DNA of 62,891 nucleotides from Promethearchaeota archaeon (GTDB taxonomy: Archaea > Asgardarchaeota > Lokiarchaeia > Sigynarchaeales > SOKP01). Positions 1 to 9,451 of this stretch are shown here, one piece after another (within the stretch, counting starts at the first letter, position 1; each line of letters starts with the position of its first letter). The stretch lies in contig JAUWBH010000011.1 in the NCBI GenBank assembly GCA_030605085.1, forward strand, positions 1-62,891, given 5' to 3'. A program made the position numbers and the translations under genes. The notes beneath the pieces were generated by a model. That model was not told the DNA's origin. It was given only the letters and a program-made list of their open reading frames with translations, and ran no database searches.

Positions 1-1066
1 CGTAATGGTTAAACGTTTGAACGGCGTTTCCTAACTTAACTTCCACGACATTAAGAGCGCCTTTCTCAAGCTTGACATTGGTGTCCGCTTCGGCTTCGTG
101 CTCTGGTTCGATCACTCCTAACTTTACCATAACTTTCACTAACATTTTTGAAGACTTTACTAGCGAAGAAAAGCCCTCGATTCTGAGCCGTTCAAAAATT
201 CTATTTTTAACTTGCCATTGTATGGTGCTCATCTTAACGTTTAATTCCTTACAGATTTTGCTTACCGTGACTTTATCATTGTAAGAATATAGAGCGGCAA
301 TTGATGAAACTAAGCCCGCAACCACCGTATCCTTGGTGCCATTCACGATCTTCCACAACTTATACAAGATTCTTTTTGATAGGTCGTAAAATCCCATACC
401 CAATTGGAATCGCTCGGTTACTTGGAGCACTTTCTGAAGGATGTATTCTTGCCTATCCCTTTCCTGATATCTTGGGAAAAACTCCAGAACTTGGAGCTTG
501 AACGCGTTAAACTCTTTTTTAGTGATTTTTGAGACGGAAAGCAGCTCATCTTCTTTTATCGAGAGGTTGTTGTATTTAAAGCTAAAATAGATACAGAGAG
601 AAACTAACTTCTCGTAACTGCGATATTTAGTACCGGGTTTTAACGCGCCGTAAATATTTTTAAATTTTTCAAGAACCAAATCCTTTTTAAACTTTGGCAA
701 GTGTAGAGCCTCGAAAATCCTCGAGATTTCTCTTTTTGCGTTGTTTGACGTGCTCACTTCGTAACTCTGCGCGATTTGGATCTTGCTCATGCGTTCCAAT
801 TTAACCGAATTAGGATTGCGAAGCCTCTCTCTTTGGAGTCCGACCTGGGTCGTTCCTAACCTCTCGTATTGTACGACCTCGTTGTTGTAGGATCTATGGT
901 ATTCCAACTTTTTCTCTTCCAAAACTACATAGCAATCTCTACACACGTATCCCTCGCGAGTCTCTTCGATATTAGTAGACCCACAGGCGCCGCACGCTAA
1001 TCCCAAACCGAAATGGCGAAGCTTAGGCGGTTTTACCCTATATTTTTTATAATCTTCGATTGTCAT
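1..1066 (-). CDS. TFB/TFIIB-like transcription initiation factor, partial
   Basis: The reading frame is open from ATG at 1066 to the window edge, about 355 codons, so the C-terminus is missing. Residues 25-45 form a zinc ribbon with CGACG at 25-29 and CRDC at 42-45. A B-reader-like basic stretch follows. Two helical blocks fit cyclin folds; the second contains VAGLVSSIAALYSYND and a helix-turn-helix-like VTVSKICKELNVKMSTIQW. Archaeal TFB bridges TBP bound at the TATA box to RNA polymerase. The protein is divergent from a housekeeping TFB, and its codons are richer in GC (GCG, CGC, TCG) than nearby genes, so it may belong to a mobile element rather than the core genome. The family is fairly certain; the role is inferred. 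Confidence 0.72.
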   Translation of the reverse strand, partial: MTIEDYKKYRVKPPKLRHFGLGLACGACGSTNIEETREGYVCRDCYVVLEEKKLEYHRSYNNEVVQYERLGTTQVGLQRERLRNPNSVKLERMSKIQIAQSYEVSTSNNAKREISRIFEALHLPKFKKDLVLEKFKNIYGALKPGTKYRSYEKLVSLCIYFSFKYNNLSIKEDELLSVSKITKKEFNAFKLQVLEFFPRYQERDRQEYILQKVLQVTERFQLGMGFYDLSKRILYKLWKIVNGTKDTVVAGLVSSIAALYSYNDKVTVSKICKELNVKMSTIQWQVKNRIFERLRIEGFSSLVKSSKMLVKVMVKLGVIEPEHEAEADTNVKLEKGALNVVEVKLGNAVQTFNHY

Positions 1067-1537
1067 TTTTTTAAAGTCACTTTTTTTTCTAATTTTCCTA
1101 AGTAAAATATATGGGGGAGTGCCCTTTTTTAATGCAACGGTTGTGACTCAAATGTTCGAGCACAACTGAACCTATCTTTTAGACGCGGAAAATTGGGATG
1201 GAGGTACCGCTTAGATACGAGATGATCGAATATTCGTGCCTTTTTGGCTTAACTCGTAAAACTTAAAATTCACAAAAATTGGTCGACCCAAAAAAATACC
1301 CCCGTGTGATTGTTACCCCAGTCAGATCACATTGCGGGAGAATTGAGTGGAGGCTCAAAAACCCGAAATTCCCTTCCACAATTACCAAAAAACAGCCTTT
1401 CCTCTAAGTGTTTTCTGAAATAATATCAATACGGGCATTTGCGAGAAAAGTTCCCAAAAATCTTTAAGAAGGCTTAATCACCAGTATCATCAAAAGTAAC
1501 GCAAATAAAAGGTTAAATTTTATACGAAACCAAAAAA
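1067..1537. other. gene-free stretch
   Basis: No convincing ORF is seen on either strand. The left part holds the promoter side of the minus-strand TFB-like gene. The composition is more balanced than in most other spacers of the window, like the less AT-rich genes, so it may belong to the same foreign segment. Confidence 0.4.
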
Positions 1538-2137
1538 ATGAATCAAGTTCCATCCCCTGATGAAGAGTATTTGGTAGTTGGATTTGGGGAGGATTTAGAT
1601 AAATTAAAAGGTAATCCTAAAGATGACATGTATTTAAAAGTATGGGAATTGAAAACTGGAGATGTAATCCATACTTTTAAGGGAACACTATATGGTCCAT
1701 CAGTAGTAAAATTTTCTCCCGATGGAAAATATTTAGTTTCTGGTTGGGACACAGGTAAATTAATATCATGGGATATCTTAAATGGAAAATGTGTATTGAA
1801 TACTGAGGATCATAAAGATCATATTTCTTCATTAAGTTTTTCTAAAGATGGAAAAATTTTAGCCAGCAGCTCGTATGATAATACTATTAAAGTATGGGAT
1901 TTTGAAGGTCTAACACAAGAAAGGGAGAGAATTGAAAGGCAACAGACAGAAGAAAGTTTAATAAAATTAAATTTATCCTCGTGGATATTGGTTTATGTTA
2001 TTAAGGCAGCGTTCCTAAAAAAGAAAGTGCTAATTATTTCAGATCAAGAATTTTTGCATGAGTATATCATTAATTTCTTTAATTATATAACTCAATACAA
2101 TGCTAATGTTTCAGTATTATCAAGAAAAAATAACTGA
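1538..2137 (+). CDS. WD40-repeat protein, short or truncated
   Basis: The protein has 199 residues. Three WD40 blades are visible in the first 125 residues, recognisable by FSPDGKYLVSG, SFSKDGKILASSS and endings such as LKVWEL and IKVWDF. A complete propeller needs about seven blades, so this is either a fragment or a subunit that must oligomerise. The region after residue 125 is charged, then hydrophobic (LSSWILVYVIKAAF), and is not recognised. The first blade begins at the start codon without its upstream half, which suggests 5' loss. It ends against a small minus-strand gene fragment. WD40 domains serve as protein-interaction scaffolds; no partner is evident here. Confidence 0.6.
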   Translation: MNQVPSPDEEYLVVGFGEDLDKLKGNPKDDMYLKVWELKTGDVIHTFKGTLYGPSVVKFSPDGKYLVSGWDTGKLISWDILNGKCVLNTEDHKDHISSLSFSKDGKILASSSYDNTIKVWDFEGLTQERERIERQQTEESLIKLNLSSWILVYVIKAAFLKKKVLIISDQEFLHEYIINFFNYITQYNANVSVLSRKNN

Positions 2138-2285
2138 GAAGTTCTTTTCTCTTGCGCTCGTTTAATTGTTTAGCAATATTCTGCACCAGTTCGAATCCAA
2201 CCAAATCAACCCCGTTTAGAATCGCTTTATATTCCTCGCGAAAGGTTTCATAATATTGAGATTTAATTTCATTAATCAAATTCAT
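2103..2285 (-). pseudogene. N-terminal fragment of an unknown gene
   Basis: A 60-codon frame starts with ATG at 2285. The first ~50 residues are charged and helical and use GC-richer codons than the neighbouring WD40 gene. The last residues overlap the 3' end of that gene and look like read-through into unrelated sequence. It is probably the 5' remnant of a gene cut at about 2140. No family is recognised. Confidence 0.35.
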
Positions 2286-2625
2286 TTGAAAATCAATTTT
2301 CTATTTAATAGTTGGTATTAATATCTTTTGAATAAAAATTCACGATAATTTTTGTATTATTGGATCTTTCTCTTGTCTATACATTTTTTTGGTCAATGCA
2401 TTTTTTTAATTTAAAATAAACGAACTTTAACATTTTTAAATCATCCTCATTGTACTTTAACAAATCTTTCTTTAAAAAATATTTGATTACTAATTAGAAA
2501 GGATTAAAATTTTAAATATTACCAAAACTATAATTTAAACGTTAAGGCGTGAAAAATTAAATTTATAAATACTATAAATAATATCTTTATGTATTAATAT
2601 TAATTAATATAGGCAAAAATAAGCG
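2286..2625. other. gene-free AT-rich stretch with likely promoter
   Basis: No ORF is supported. The sequence is extremely AT-rich. A TATA-like tract (tttataaata, near 2562-2571) lies about 55-65 bases upstream of the next start at 2626 and could drive it. Confidence 0.35.
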
Positions 2626-3141
2626 ATGACATCAAATTCATTAGAAAGATCTCAAGAGATAATCCCTTTATTTAGTATCGGCGAGATTGTTAAAGCTCGG
2701 GACCGATTATGGCGTATAGACCAAATTCATAAGGTTGAAAAGGAGATAAAAAAGGTTAAGAAAAGATTTGTTTATTATTCTGTAAGTAATATTACGGGTC
2801 AGCCCTCATCCCAAGTATTGATCCCCGATATTGAAAAGATCACGAAATTATTTGTTCCGAAACCCTCACCCGACAAGGTTGGATTTCCAATTTATCAAAA
2901 ATTATTATTAGATGCAATTAAATTGGATTTAATTTACGGAACAACATCATTCATAAGCCTTCAAAATTCAAAAGTAATTCCTATATCTTATCAGATGGTT
3001 CCTGTTTTAATGGCCTTAAGTCTTAAAAAAGTCCGATTACTATTAGCTGACGATGTAGGGTTGGGCAAGACTATTGAGGCGGGCTTAATTTTACAAGAAC
3101 TCTTAGGACGTAAAAAAATTAATAGATTGTATTCATTATGA
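2626..3141 (+). pseudogene. SNF2/RapA-like helicase, N-terminal fragment
   Basis: The 171-residue product ends just after Walker A. The key stretch is LLADDVGLGKTIEAGLI at about 141-157, typical of SNF2-family ATPases of the RapA or DISARM DrmD kind, which normally exceed 900 residues. Residues 20-75 form a beta-rich leader (FSIGEIVKARDRLWRI), also usual in such helicases. Everything after motif I is absent. Just past the break the frame shifts into an unrelated ParB-like reading frame. The remnant keeps motif I but cannot be an active translocase. Confidence 0.7.
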
Positions 3142-3481
3142 ATGTGAAAAAGACATACAATATCTCCATGTTGATTATATAGCACCAATATCTCCTGATG
3201 ATGTAGAATTTGAAGAATGGAAAGATCTTCGGAAGGAGCGATTATTAAAATGGGGAAACTATCATACATTAAATAGAGTATATATTGATTATGATAAGAA
3301 AGAAGTATTAAATTTAAAATATATTCCCATAGTAGAGAGAGAATATGATTTAGAAAGAAAACAAAACAAATTTAATATAGGTGATGGAAATCACAGATTT
3401 GGATTCGCCAAAAGGAATAATATATCCACTGTAATGTGTTTAGTTCACGATAAATATCTAATAAGGAAATCTTGGGTTTAA
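3122..3481 (+). pseudogene. ParB/DGNHR-like fragment
   Basis: A second frame, shifted by one from the SNF2 remnant, is open from 3122 to TAA at 3479-3481 (119 codons) and has no start codon at its head. It contains GDGNHRFGFAKRNN, like the D-G-x-H-R signature of ParB/sulfiredoxin-type domains in DGQHR-like proteins. It is a C-terminal remnant joined to the SNF2 fragment at about 3130. A function cannot be assigned. Confidence 0.5.
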
Positions 3482-3824
3482 AAAAACATCGAAAATTTAA
3501 AAAAAGAGAAGGAAAAAGATTTTAAAGAAGAAGGGACATTAATTTTATAATATTTGAGGTGGTTCTATAAATAAATTGATTACGCCTAATCAATGAGGAG
3601 GGCACCACGGGGGAGGGTGGTAATAATTATTGGAGAATGGGGAAAGAGATATATTTCTGTTGTGTTTATTATAGTTAAGACAAAAACATATTTAATCGAA
3701 AATATGACTGAATTTCATATATAATATGACATATACAATGGAAGATATCAAAGGAATAATAAATTGTCTAAGGAATAATAAATTGATTCTGAAAATCCTA
3801 TCTCATGAACATTTATTTTGAAAA
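3482..3824. other. gene-free stretch with hairpin
   Basis: No ORF is supported. A perfect 7-bp inverted repeat with a 4-base loop (ttgatta, cgcc, taatcaa) lies at 3576-3593. A G-rich run follows at about 3596-3621. It may mark the 3' end of the fragmented locus upstream. Confidence 0.4.
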
Positions 3825-4544
3825 TCATCTAATATCTTCATCATATCCGATCCTTGATATGATTTTTTCAATCAGTTCAATATTCACTCCATACTTATCA
3901 CGCCCTATTTTAACATGCTTAATATAAGCTCTTGATGGGGGAACTTCTTTGGGTGTTTTGTTTACAACTTCATAGCAATAACACTTTAATACCTCTTCTT
4001 TCGAGAATTCTGAACTGCGAAAATCTTCATCAATTATTTGTTCAGTTCTTACATTTACTTCAATTTGGCTATAGAATTTTGGTGCCCCTTCTGCTATATC
4101 AATTAAATACAGATATTTTTTTAGAATTCCATATATAATTCCATATACACAAGAATTCTCTTCTTTTACAATATCTAGAACTCCACCTTTATTATTCTCA
4201 GAATAACGCGAAAATCTGGGTTTATAATCAATTAATTTGCCGATTGCGAGAACATGAGGGGGTTCAGGGGCATTATCTTTCCTCTTTGCTAATCGGGCAG
4301 GATCCATATTAGAACCATATGCAAAATAAAAGCAATCATATGTCAAATTTAACCACTCTTTAAAATTTGTAGCAATAATACTTAATAATTTTTTATAATG
4401 AATTGAATTTTTGATTGATAAAAAAATATCAGTAATTCCAAATTTGAGATCGTTAAACACCCGCTTTTTTGGGAGGGGGCAGCACAGGGGAGGAGAGAAA
4501 GGATTTAAAAAGAATTTAAGGATTAAAACTGGTATTGTCTTCAA
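3825..4544 (-). CDS. gamma-glutamylcyclotransferase-like protein
   Basis: The 239-codon frame carries the family hallmark YFAYGSNMDPARL at about 73-85, followed by a beta-barrel core and IDIAEGAPKFYSQIEV at about 149-164, where the Glu of AEG fits the catalytic acid of the GGCT/AIG2 fold. These enzymes cyclise gamma-glutamyl amines to 5-oxoproline. GGCT cores are near 150-180 residues, so the first ~60 residues may be untranslated and the true start is probably internal, just before the YGSN segment. The upstream end overlaps the stop of another minus-strand frame at 4516. The substrate cannot be inferred. Confidence 0.72.
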   Translation of the reverse strand: MKTIPVLILKFFLNPFSPPLCCPLPKKRVFNDLKFGITDIFLSIKNSIHYKKLLSIIATNFKEWLNLTYDCFYFAYGSNMDPARLAKRKDNAPEPPHVLAIGKLIDYKPRFSRYSENNKGGVLDIVKEENSCVYGIIYGILKKYLYLIDIAEGAPKFYSQIEVNVRTEQIIDEDFRSSEFSKEEVLKCYCYEVVNKTPKEVPPSRAYIKHVKIGRDKYGVNIELIEKIISRIGYDEDIR

Positions 4545-4788
4545 ATTTAAAATCTATTTCTTTAATGTAATCTGCTAATTCCTCTGCACTATTGAATGAT
4601 TGCTTGCTTTTTTTAAAATTCCAATCAAAATAATTGATTTTTAAATGTTCCTCATTAAAATCAAATGCTCTAAAGACTTGTTCTTTTTGTATGACACCCT
4701 CATCAATGAGTATTTCAAATAATTCTCTTTTTTCTGTGATGAATTCATAGCAAATCACTATCTGATTTTTTTTTCCAATAACTCTCAA
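4516..4788 (-). CDS. small unknown protein beside GGCT-like gene
   Basis: The annotated frame begins with TTG at 4788; further upstream codons are merely antisense to an LRR fragment. The ~90-residue product is charged and helical ([27 protein letters not shown]) and resembles no family I recognise. Its 3' end overlaps the GGCT-like frame by 29 bases, so the two may be cotranscribed. The start is uncertain. Confidence 0.4.
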   Translation of the reverse strand: MRVIGKKNQIVICYEFITEKRELFEILIDEGVIQKEQVFRAFDFNEEHLKINYFDWNFKKSKQSFNSAEELADYIKEIDFKFEDNTSFNP

Positions 4789-4949
4789 TAGGCAACCTAT
4801 CCTCGCTCCAAACACTAAATTTAGAGAATAATGAGTTATCGACTTTACCGGAGTCAATAGGGAACCTCTCCTCGCTACAAAGACTAGATTTAAGTAGTAG
4901 TGGGTTAACGACTTTACCGGAGTCAATAGGGAACATAGTTATTTTATGA
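4779..4949 (+). pseudogene. leucine-rich-repeat fragment
   Basis: Directly after an in-frame TAA, the plus strand encodes about two and a half 23-residue LRR units ([24 protein letters not shown]) and stops at TGA 4947-4949. It has no start codon. The units are almost the same as those of the TIR-LRR gene that begins at 4946, whose ATG overlaps this stop. It is a leftover of a neighbouring LRR gene or of unequal recombination between repeats. Confidence 0.6.
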
Positions 4950-6685
4950 AGGTTGAAGGAATAAGTAGCCAAAAAATAGCTCTTGACAAAGCATGGGGCT
5001 ATATAGTAAAAATGCCTTTCTGGAGCGAGAAAATCAAAAAGGGCGAAGAAATTCCTTCAAAGGAGAGCCTAATTGCAGAATTAGATGCATGGAATATAGG
5101 ATTTGAATATTATACTGAAATGAGTTCCGTTAAAATTGGCACGCTCTCCGAACAGCAATATGATTTTTTTATTTCTCACGCTTGGTCCGACCCCGACGAT
5201 AATCTTGTTGGAAATATTGTTAAAGAACTAAAATCGCAAGGTTATAAAGTCTGGTACGACCGCGATATTTGGGGCAACGAATCGGGCAAAAAGAACGATT
5301 TCTTGGAATCTGGCATTGAAAGTTCGCGGCATTGCGTACCATTTTTGTGTAAAGAATACTTCCAATCTGAAAATTCCATGTTTGAACTAAATTGCATGTT
5401 TACTAAAAAAGCTGTTAAAAACATCTTTCCGCTTTGGAGTTCAAGCATAAGTAAAGAATTAGTAAAAAAACAGCCTTTAGGAAACGAAATTTTAGAAACT
5501 GTAGGAATACCGAGAGGAAAAGACGACTACGACGCAAAGGATCTTGTAAATAGGTTAGTATTATTGAAAAATTCTGCTGAGGGTTTGAAAAAGTATAACG
5601 GAGTAGAAATGATCGCAGAAGATTCACGGGTTATGAAAGAATTAGAAAAAGTGTTTGGTAATGTACCGATCCCTTGCATTAATAAAGATTCTAATGAGAA
5701 ATTCGGGTTCGTACAAGACGATGGTCATGTCATTGCACTCGCCATGAGAAAAGAGTCCAGATATCTGCTTGATAAAGAAAGGTTTTTTATAGAGCGACTT
5801 CCAGATTCATTAGCTAAGCTCCGCTCGTTACAAAAATTAGATGTCACTCTCGGAAACATTACCGAAGGAGTTACAAATCTAAAATCTCTTATATCTTTAG
5901 ATTTAAGAGCCGGTAAATTTATATCTGTTCCCGTGTCAATAGGAAACCTCTCATCGCTCCAAACACTTAATTTAAGCTATAATAAGTTGACGACTTTACC
6001 AGAGTCAATAGGCAACCTTAAATCGCTCCAAACACTAATTTTACGTGAGAATCAGTTAACGACTCTCCCGGAGTCGATAGGAGACCTTTCCTCGCTCAAA
6101 AAACTATATTTAGATAGTAATAAATTCACGACTCTCCCGGAGTCCATAGGAAACCTTAGATCGCTTAAAACACTAGGTATGGAAGATAATCAGTTATCGA
6201 CTTTCCCGGAGTCCATAGGAAACCTTAAATCGCTCAGATACCTTACTTTGAATGAGAATCAATTATTCACGATCCCAAAGTCAATAGGAAACTTAAAATC
6301 GCTTCAAACACTATATTTAGAGCATAATCAGTTAACGACTCTCCCGGAGTCAATAAGCAATTTAAAATCGCTTCGAACACTTGATTTAGGTTATAACAAG
6401 TTCTCGACTCTCCCGGAGTCAATAGGCAACCTCTCTTCACTTGAAAAACTAGATTTGAGGAGTAATCAGTTATCGACTCTCCCAGAGTCAATAGGCAACC
6501 TCTCCTCGCTCAATGAACTATGGTTATCTAGGAACAAGTTAACAACACTTCCTGAGTCAATAACGAATTTATCAAAGTTAGAGAGACTTTTGATATCAGG
6601 AAATCCATTAGTTAATAAGCCGGATAAAACAACTGAGAACGTTCTGAAGCCTTTAAAAGAGAGAGGTGTTTCCTTTTCGCTATAG
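4946..6685 (+). CDS. TIR domain leucine-rich-repeat protein
   Basis: The protein has 579 residues. Residues 70-215 form a TIR domain: [11 protein letters not shown] at 72-82, [10 protein letters not shown] at 101-110 and SMFELNCMF at 144-152, where Glu147 sits where NADase-type TIR domains keep the catalytic Glu. Residues 284-565 hold about 12 repeats of the 23-residue [21 protein letters not shown] type. The first 65 residues are unassigned. No NB-ARC/NACHT ATPase separates sensor and effector. TIR domains in prokaryotes often cleave NAD+ in defence or signalling; LRRs bind ligands. A role as a direct LRR-sensing TIR effector is inferred. The gene ends with TAG. The cytoplasmic location follows from the lack of signal or membrane segments. 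Confidence 0.85.
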   Translation: MKVEGISSQKIALDKAWGYIVKMPFWSEKIKKGEEIPSKESLIAELDAWNIGFEYYTEMSSVKIGTLSEQQYDFFISHAWSDPDDNLVGNIVKELKSQGYKVWYDRDIWGNESGKKNDFLESGIESSRHCVPFLCKEYFQSENSMFELNCMFTKKAVKNIFPLWSSSISKELVKKQPLGNEILETVGIPRGKDDYDAKDLVNRLVLLKNSAEGLKKYNGVEMIAEDSRVMKELEKVFGNVPIPCINKDSNEKFGFVQDDGHVIALAMRKESRYLLDKERFFIERLPDSLAKLRSLQKLDVTLGNITEGVTNLKSLISLDLRAGKFISVPVSIGNLSSLQTLNLSYNKLTTLPESIGNLKSLQTLILRENQLTTLPESIGDLSSLKKLYLDSNKFTTLPESIGNLRSLKTLGMEDNQLSTFPESIGNLKSLRYLTLNENQLFTIPKSIGNLKSLQTLYLEHNQLTTLPESISNLKSLRTLDLGYNKFSTLPESIGNLSSLEKLDLRSNQLSTLPESIGNLSSLNELWLSRNKLTTLPESITNLSKLERLLISGNPLVNKPDKTTENVLKPLKERGVSFSL

Positions 6686-7086
6686 TATATTTCGTAAATC
6701 TCACCTTGTTGTTTTAAATACTCGGATATTTCCTTAATGTGAAACAACTCATAATTTTAGTTCGCCTAAAATACTAGGTGTTCTTCAATGATTTTTTTCC
6801 CCTTCTCGCTCAAAGAACTTTAATGGCTTCAGGACGATTTCCAACTGCTAGGCTTATTAAATAACGGCATAATTCGGGCACTACGACTCCCGTAAGGCTT
6901 AACCAGTTAATTATCGTATTAAATGATGTTTTTTTTAAAGCACTTTAAAAAGACATATTTAGATTATTCTTTGTGGATTTAGCGCGATTTGCTAACTCCC
7001 TTGCCGTTCGTGGCAGTCTCTGGTTCTATTCCAAAAGTCGTATTTGGGAAAATATATGTGCGATTACGGGGTGGACGTTGTTTTGA
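6686..7086. other. spacer with gene remnants
   Basis: No intact gene is present. The minus strand from 6747 has an ATG followed by ~24 plausible residues (MFHIKEISEYLKQQGE) before running antisense into the LRR gene. A separate minus-strand remnant lies at 6810-6949. Both look like debris. Confidence 0.35.
6810..6949 (-). pseudogene. C-terminal remnant of unknown gene
   Basis: A minus-strand frame without a start codon ends at TGA 6810-6812. It reads as protein-like (NWLSLTGVVVPELC, LAVGNRPEAIKVL) and uses GC-richer codons than the TIR-LRR gene. It is probably the tail of a gene lost upstream. No family is recognised. Confidence 0.3.
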
Positions 7087-7389
7087 TTCGTAATTATAAG
7101 CAAGCGCATAAAAGAAAGCGCACACGGGAAGAGACAGGTAGGTGTAGACATCGCCATATATAAACATATGACGGAACTCGCGAGCGAAGATGCCTACGAT
7201 ACGGCGGTCTTAGTTAGCGGCAACGAGGACTTGCTGGACGGCGTAAGGGAAGTAAAGAAATTCGGAAAGCGAGTAGAGGTTTGGGGTTTTAAAAACTCTA
7301 CTTCGCAAAAGCTAATCAAAGAAGTTGGGGTAAAAAATGTGCGATACGTTAACGACATTTTAGAGGACATTAGAAAAGAACCGGAATAA
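7087..7389 (+). pseudogene. NYN (DUF88/LabA-like) nuclease, broken copy
   Basis: About 100 codons match the C-terminal half of the intact NYN gene at 52089-52676, with only a few substitutions (VSGNEDLLDGV here, VSGDEDLLDAV there). An in-frame TGA at 7084-7086 directly precedes the preserved part and the N-terminal half, with the first catalytic Asp, is missing. From ATG at 7168 a 73-codon frame remains. Similarity to the other copy continues about 40 bases past the stop codon, so the duplicated unit was larger than the gene. NYN domains are PIN-like RNases; this remnant should be inactive. Confidence 0.75.
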
Positions 7390-7455
7390 ATCTATGAAAA
7401 AAAAATCTGCTGACCAAAAGACAAAAATCCAAGGGTAGCTTACGTCACCCCATTA

Positions 7456-7473
7456 TTTTTTTTTTTTTTTTTT
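7456..7473 (+). terminator. long T tract
   Basis: A run of 18 T lies downstream of the NYN remnant on the plus strand. Archaeal transcription ends on U-rich tracts, so it could stop plus-strand transcripts before the convergent minus-strand genes. Confidence 0.4.
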
Positions 7474-7512
7474 ACCTTCTAAAATTAATGTTTTTTATAA
7501 TATTCATAATTT

Positions 7513-7653
7513 TTATGTAAGTTCTTTATCTGAATCATCCTCAGTAATATTCAGAAATTTAGCTATTTTTAGCAAATCTTCTGGCTCTAAATAACAAGGG
7601 TGCTTCCTACAACACTCACCGCACTTTCTACATTCGAATTTATCATCGGTCAT
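7513..7653 (-). CDS. short YkgJ-like cysteine-cluster protein
   Basis: The frame from ATG 7653 encodes 46 residues. CRKCGECCRKHPC at 8-20 matches the start of the YkgJ/Fli-type cysteine cluster (CxxCGxCC), thought to bind Zn or an Fe-S cluster. Full members have ~100 or more residues and further cysteines. This is either a truncated remnant or a very small metal-binding protein. The frame is too short for common ORF cut-offs. Confidence 0.5.
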   Translation of the reverse strand: MTDDKFECRKCGECCRKHPCYLEPEDLLKIAKFLNITEDDSDKELT

Positions 7654-7881
7654 GAGTTTTATTCCTTGTATTCATTCATTTTTAGTAAATTGTAGAAGGG
7701 CTGATGAAAGCCCCCTACCAAGTTAATAACCACCCAAAATAAGAGGTTCATCATGAACGAACCTATTTGCTTAACCTTGTAACCTTTTTAACAGTATTTA
7801 AATGAGATTAGATTTCAAATTTATTGATTTTTTCAAAGATTTTTTTCTATGTTCTTATCCTCCAAATAGTGTAAGTAAGAG

Positions 7882-9300
7882 TTATGTTGAGATATTAATG
7901 TCAAATCTCTCTTTTATATTATCTTTAAGCTCTTTAAGCAATAAATCCAGAATATCTTGAGCTGCTTGATTTCCTTCTCTTAATTCGAACGGTCCACCTA
8001 CACTTCCTCTTTTATTTATAGAAGCGTTATAATCTCTATGATTTCTAAACGCCACTTTATATCTACCTTCTAAAAAGACAATTTGGATATTATAAGAAGT
8101 TTCGTTTGCTTGATGTATCATCGCCCCAAAATAGTTTACTAATTGAACTTCTTTATCTTTTAATATTTTCAATTTTGTTCTGACTTTTTCATCATATCTC
8201 TCTTTGCTCTCCCAATATTCATTAGTTTTTATATGATTTAGGAGATCCTCAGCGTTATCATAAATGTTTCTAACACTTTTAGTAATTTCATCATCTTTCT
8301 TTACTGAGGGTATTTTTTTATTCATTAGTTGCTTTTTTTCTTTATTCTTATCTCTATTTAGCCCTATCTTGTCTTCAATTTTTCCAAGTCTTTCAGGTTC
8401 AATTTCTATATCAGCGTTCTTTAATTTATGATATGAAACCAATAAGGCTTCCAATGTTAAATCAATTCTATCTTGGTAATCGTCAGCATACGATTTCGTA
8501 ATCTTTCTTAGCACTTCATGTACGCTTAAATTTCCAACTTCTTTAATTTTTTTCAAAACTTTTATTGTCTCGCTATAGATATTAGTTCTTATCCGATCTT
8601 TGTATTCCACATTACTTAATTGATTTAACACTTCAATTAGTATTGAAAAATCTCTAATTCTTCCTCTATTTTTATCAAAATACAGATATTTGTATTTGTT
8701 TTTTAGACTTATTGAGAAAATATCATTCAAAATATTCTCAAATAACATTCTTAGCAAATTTGGTAAGAGTACATAGAATTTCTTATCATAAGCAATGCTA
8801 TTTATTAGCCCCACGAATGATTCATAGTGAAGTAACCCAACTTTTTCAAAGTCCTGATCAATAAATTTTTTCTCAGGGATAATCAATTCCTCTTTATTAA
8901 ATAGCTGATTATATTGGTTTACTTTGAAATCCACTATTTTTTCTGCTACTGGGATTAAGCTCGGGATTAAAGTTTTGTATATATATGAACCATGATCATA
9001 ATGATTATAATTACCAGATTTCCAATTTTGTGGGAAAAAATCGTAATTTATTTTCTTAATATCTTCTAAAAAATCCAACATTTCTGGAATAAATAATGGA
9101 TCGCTCAATCTTTCTTCCGTTAGAGAATGTTCTTTTAAAATTTCTTCTTTAGGTTTATTTAATTGATTCTGTGCTTTTCCATATCTTGTAACTGTTAGCA
9201 TTTCAAGATATTCACGAATTTCCTTTTGCAACGGTTCCCAGTAATATTTGATTTCATCCTTCCATTGCTTTCTCAGATAATCAAGATCAACTTTTTCCAT
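7882..9300 (-). CDS. unknown helical protein, HEPN-like middle
   Basis: The 472-residue protein is rich in helices and charged residues and has no signal peptide or membrane segment. The middle (LLRMLFENILNDIF at ~186-199 and VGNLSVHEVLRK at ~263-274) resembles the pattern in DUF4145/HEPN-type proteins, where a small residue and His follow a long helix pair. The C-terminus (about 385-470) is a separate alpha/beta part with RYKVAFRNHRDYN. It is monocistronic, transcribed toward the NYN remnant, and close to an Abi_C-type gene. A defence role is only inferred from context. Confidence 0.5.
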   Translation of the reverse strand: MEKVDLDYLRKQWKDEIKYYWEPLQKEIREYLEMLTVTRYGKAQNQLNKPKEEILKEHSLTEERLSDPLFIPEMLDFLEDIKKINYDFFPQNWKSGNYNHYDHGSYIYKTLIPSLIPVAEKIVDFKVNQYNQLFNKEELIIPEKKFIDQDFEKVGLLHYESFVGLINSIAYDKKFYVLLPNLLRMLFENILNDIFSISLKNKYKYLYFDKNRGRIRDFSILIEVLNQLSNVEYKDRIRTNIYSETIKVLKKIKEVGNLSVHEVLRKITKSYADDYQDRIDLTLEALLVSYHKLKNADIEIEPERLGKIEDKIGLNRDKNKEKKQLMNKKIPSVKKDDEITKSVRNIYDNAEDLLNHIKTNEYWESKERYDEKVRTKLKILKDKEVQLVNYFGAMIHQANETSYNIQIVFLEGRYKVAFRNHRDYNASINKRGSVGGPFELREGNQAAQDILDLLLKELKDNIKERFDINIST

Positions 9301-9451
9301 AATTATAGTTCTACCTATTTTTATATTTTAGTTAGATAAAGCCTAATTAAAGATTTTATTACTAATAATTCAAATTTTTCTAATCTTTAATTTTTTACCC
9401 CAACTTTCTTGATTAGTTCACTACCTGTTCACTAAACATAAAAATTATAAA

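Noticed and set aside
6267..6491. Minus-strand repetitive ORF
   Set aside because: It is the shadow of the LRR array in another frame.
6466..6747. Minus-strand ORF opposite the LRR gene
   Set aside because: Most of it is the antisense of LRR repeats; only ~24 N-terminal residues could be a remnant.
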